Positions 63,581-64,000 of a DNA stretch of 64,000 nt are shown in pieces. The translations under genes were made by a program, and so were the position numbers. The stretch covers positions 485,947 to 549,946 of the forward strand of contig NZ_PXYL01000003.1 in the NCBI RefSeq assembly GCF_003012705.1, read 5' to 3'. This DNA comes from Pseudaminobacter soli (ex Li et al. 2025). GTDB taxonomy: Bacteria > Pseudomonadota > Alphaproteobacteria > Rhizobiales > Rhizobiaceae. The notes under the pieces were generated by a model. It worked only from the letters and a program-made list of their open reading frames with translations, did no database searches and had not been told where the DNA came from. Position 1 is the stretch's first letter, and each line of letters starts with the position of its first letter.

Positions 63581-63975
63581 CGCGGTTTCGGCAAAAAAAA
63601 CATCGGAACTGAAAGTTGCTGTGGGCAGGTTGTCGCGCCCCACCTCTTCGAACCCGCCAGATGCTTGAAAACCCGGGAAAATCGGGTTGAGCAGGAGCGG
63701 AGCGCAAGGGCGTCGGCAGGGTGTGGATATGCGAATCGGCGTCGGCGGGCGACAAAAAATGAGTCGCGAATCGCTTTGCCGACTGCCCGATTCGGAATCG
63801 GCAGCGGCCGACACGTCATTGTTGCGTCGGCAAACGCAGGGGCGGGCGAGACCTGGCTTGCTCACCCGCGAACAAAAAAGATCGGATGATTGGGGCTCCC
63901 GTGGCGCTCCCGCTGCGGGGGTGACAGGATTTCAATCTGCGGGCAGGCTCCTCAAGCTTAACTGGTCAAGGAGCC
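63581..63975. other. Intergenic stretch, no supported gene
   Basis: About 395 bases between the tRNA promoter and the gene that begins at 63976. A GATTCGGAATC palindrome with further imperfect arms lies at about 63788-63812; no conserved element or gene can be assigned. Confidence 0.4.
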
Positions 63976-64000
63976 ATGCCCATGGATCTGTTCGTCGGTC
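63976..64000 (+). CDS. Start of a gene cut by the right window edge
   Basis: AAGGAG six bases ahead of ATG 63976 (a second in-frame ATG at 63982) begins a frame MPMDLFVG that leaves the window. Eight residues are too few to name a product. Confidence 0.4.

Overview
KIND OF ORGANISM. This is high-GC, densely packed bacterial chromosome with the gene content of an alphaproteobacterium of the order Hyphomicrobiales (Rhizobiales), probably a Phyllobacteriaceae member such as Mesorhizobium or Aminobacter. That placement is inference. It rests on an Omp25/31-type porin, a DUF1465 (RcdA-type) cell-cycle gene, perfect CtrA boxes (TTAA-N7-TTAA), an EcfG-type promoter, OpgC, a NodF/NodE-like pair and short dispersed palindromes of rhizobial style. 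Neither phage nor insertion sequence nor CRISPR array is visible. LAYOUT. 1-13,000 is mostly minus strand: an Omp25-like barrel cut by the window edge, an AT-richer gap, an FAD dehydrogenase, an M32 carboxypeptidase, a DUF3857/transglutaminase protein, a MotA/TolQ-like plus MotB/OmpA-like pair, a PAQR protein, SuhB-type phosphatase, EF-P, a Sel1-repeat protein and a ThiE-like protein. 13,000-23,000 is mostly plus strand: OpgC, an acyl-CoA synthetase, a small oxidase-like membrane protein, a candidate CtrA-controlled small RNA, rcdA, then ruvC-[vapB-vapC]-ruvA-ruvB, a YbgC thioesterase and a HAD phosphatase; the minus-strand class II aldolase closes it. 23,000-32,500 holds a complete but scattered urease set (ureD, A, B, C, E, F, G plus a UreJ/HupE-type protein), interleaved with DUF1272, PhzF, a peroxiredoxin, a membrane protein and one opposite-strand exported protein with an EcfG-type promoter. 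32,600-36,800 has the NodF/NodE-like pair, a GST, a small kinase and a D,D-carboxypeptidase lipoprotein. 36,800-48,300 carries an RND pump with two adaptor proteins, a CAP-domain lipoprotein, a ParB-like protein coupled to a SulP transporter, and a purine permease with an 8-oxoguanine-deaminase-like hydrolase. 48,700-54,700 is a catabolic-looking cluster: FAH-family hydrolase, FCD-GntR regulator, two unlike class-V PLP enzymes and a polar-amino-acid-type ABC transporter without an ATPase. An 18-bp operator-like palindrome lies before the regulator and before the first PLP enzyme. 54,900-58,100 is a NitT/TauT-type ABC system with a duplicated permease and no binding protein. 58,300-64,000 has small and housekeeping genes, a frameshifted nitronate monooxygenase, and tRNA-Leu(CAG) with a clear promoter and terminator. 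MOST NOTABLE. (1) A probable small RNA in front of rcdA with a CtrA box over its promoter, and a second CtrA box before rcdA itself. (2) A VapBC-type module with its own operator palindrome, seamlessly inserted inside ruvCAB. (3) The palindrome-marked GntR/PLP-enzyme/ABC cluster of unknown substrate. (4) A NodFE-like acyl-modifying pair beside urease genes, with no other nod gene in sight. All names come from motif reading and recall; no database search was run.
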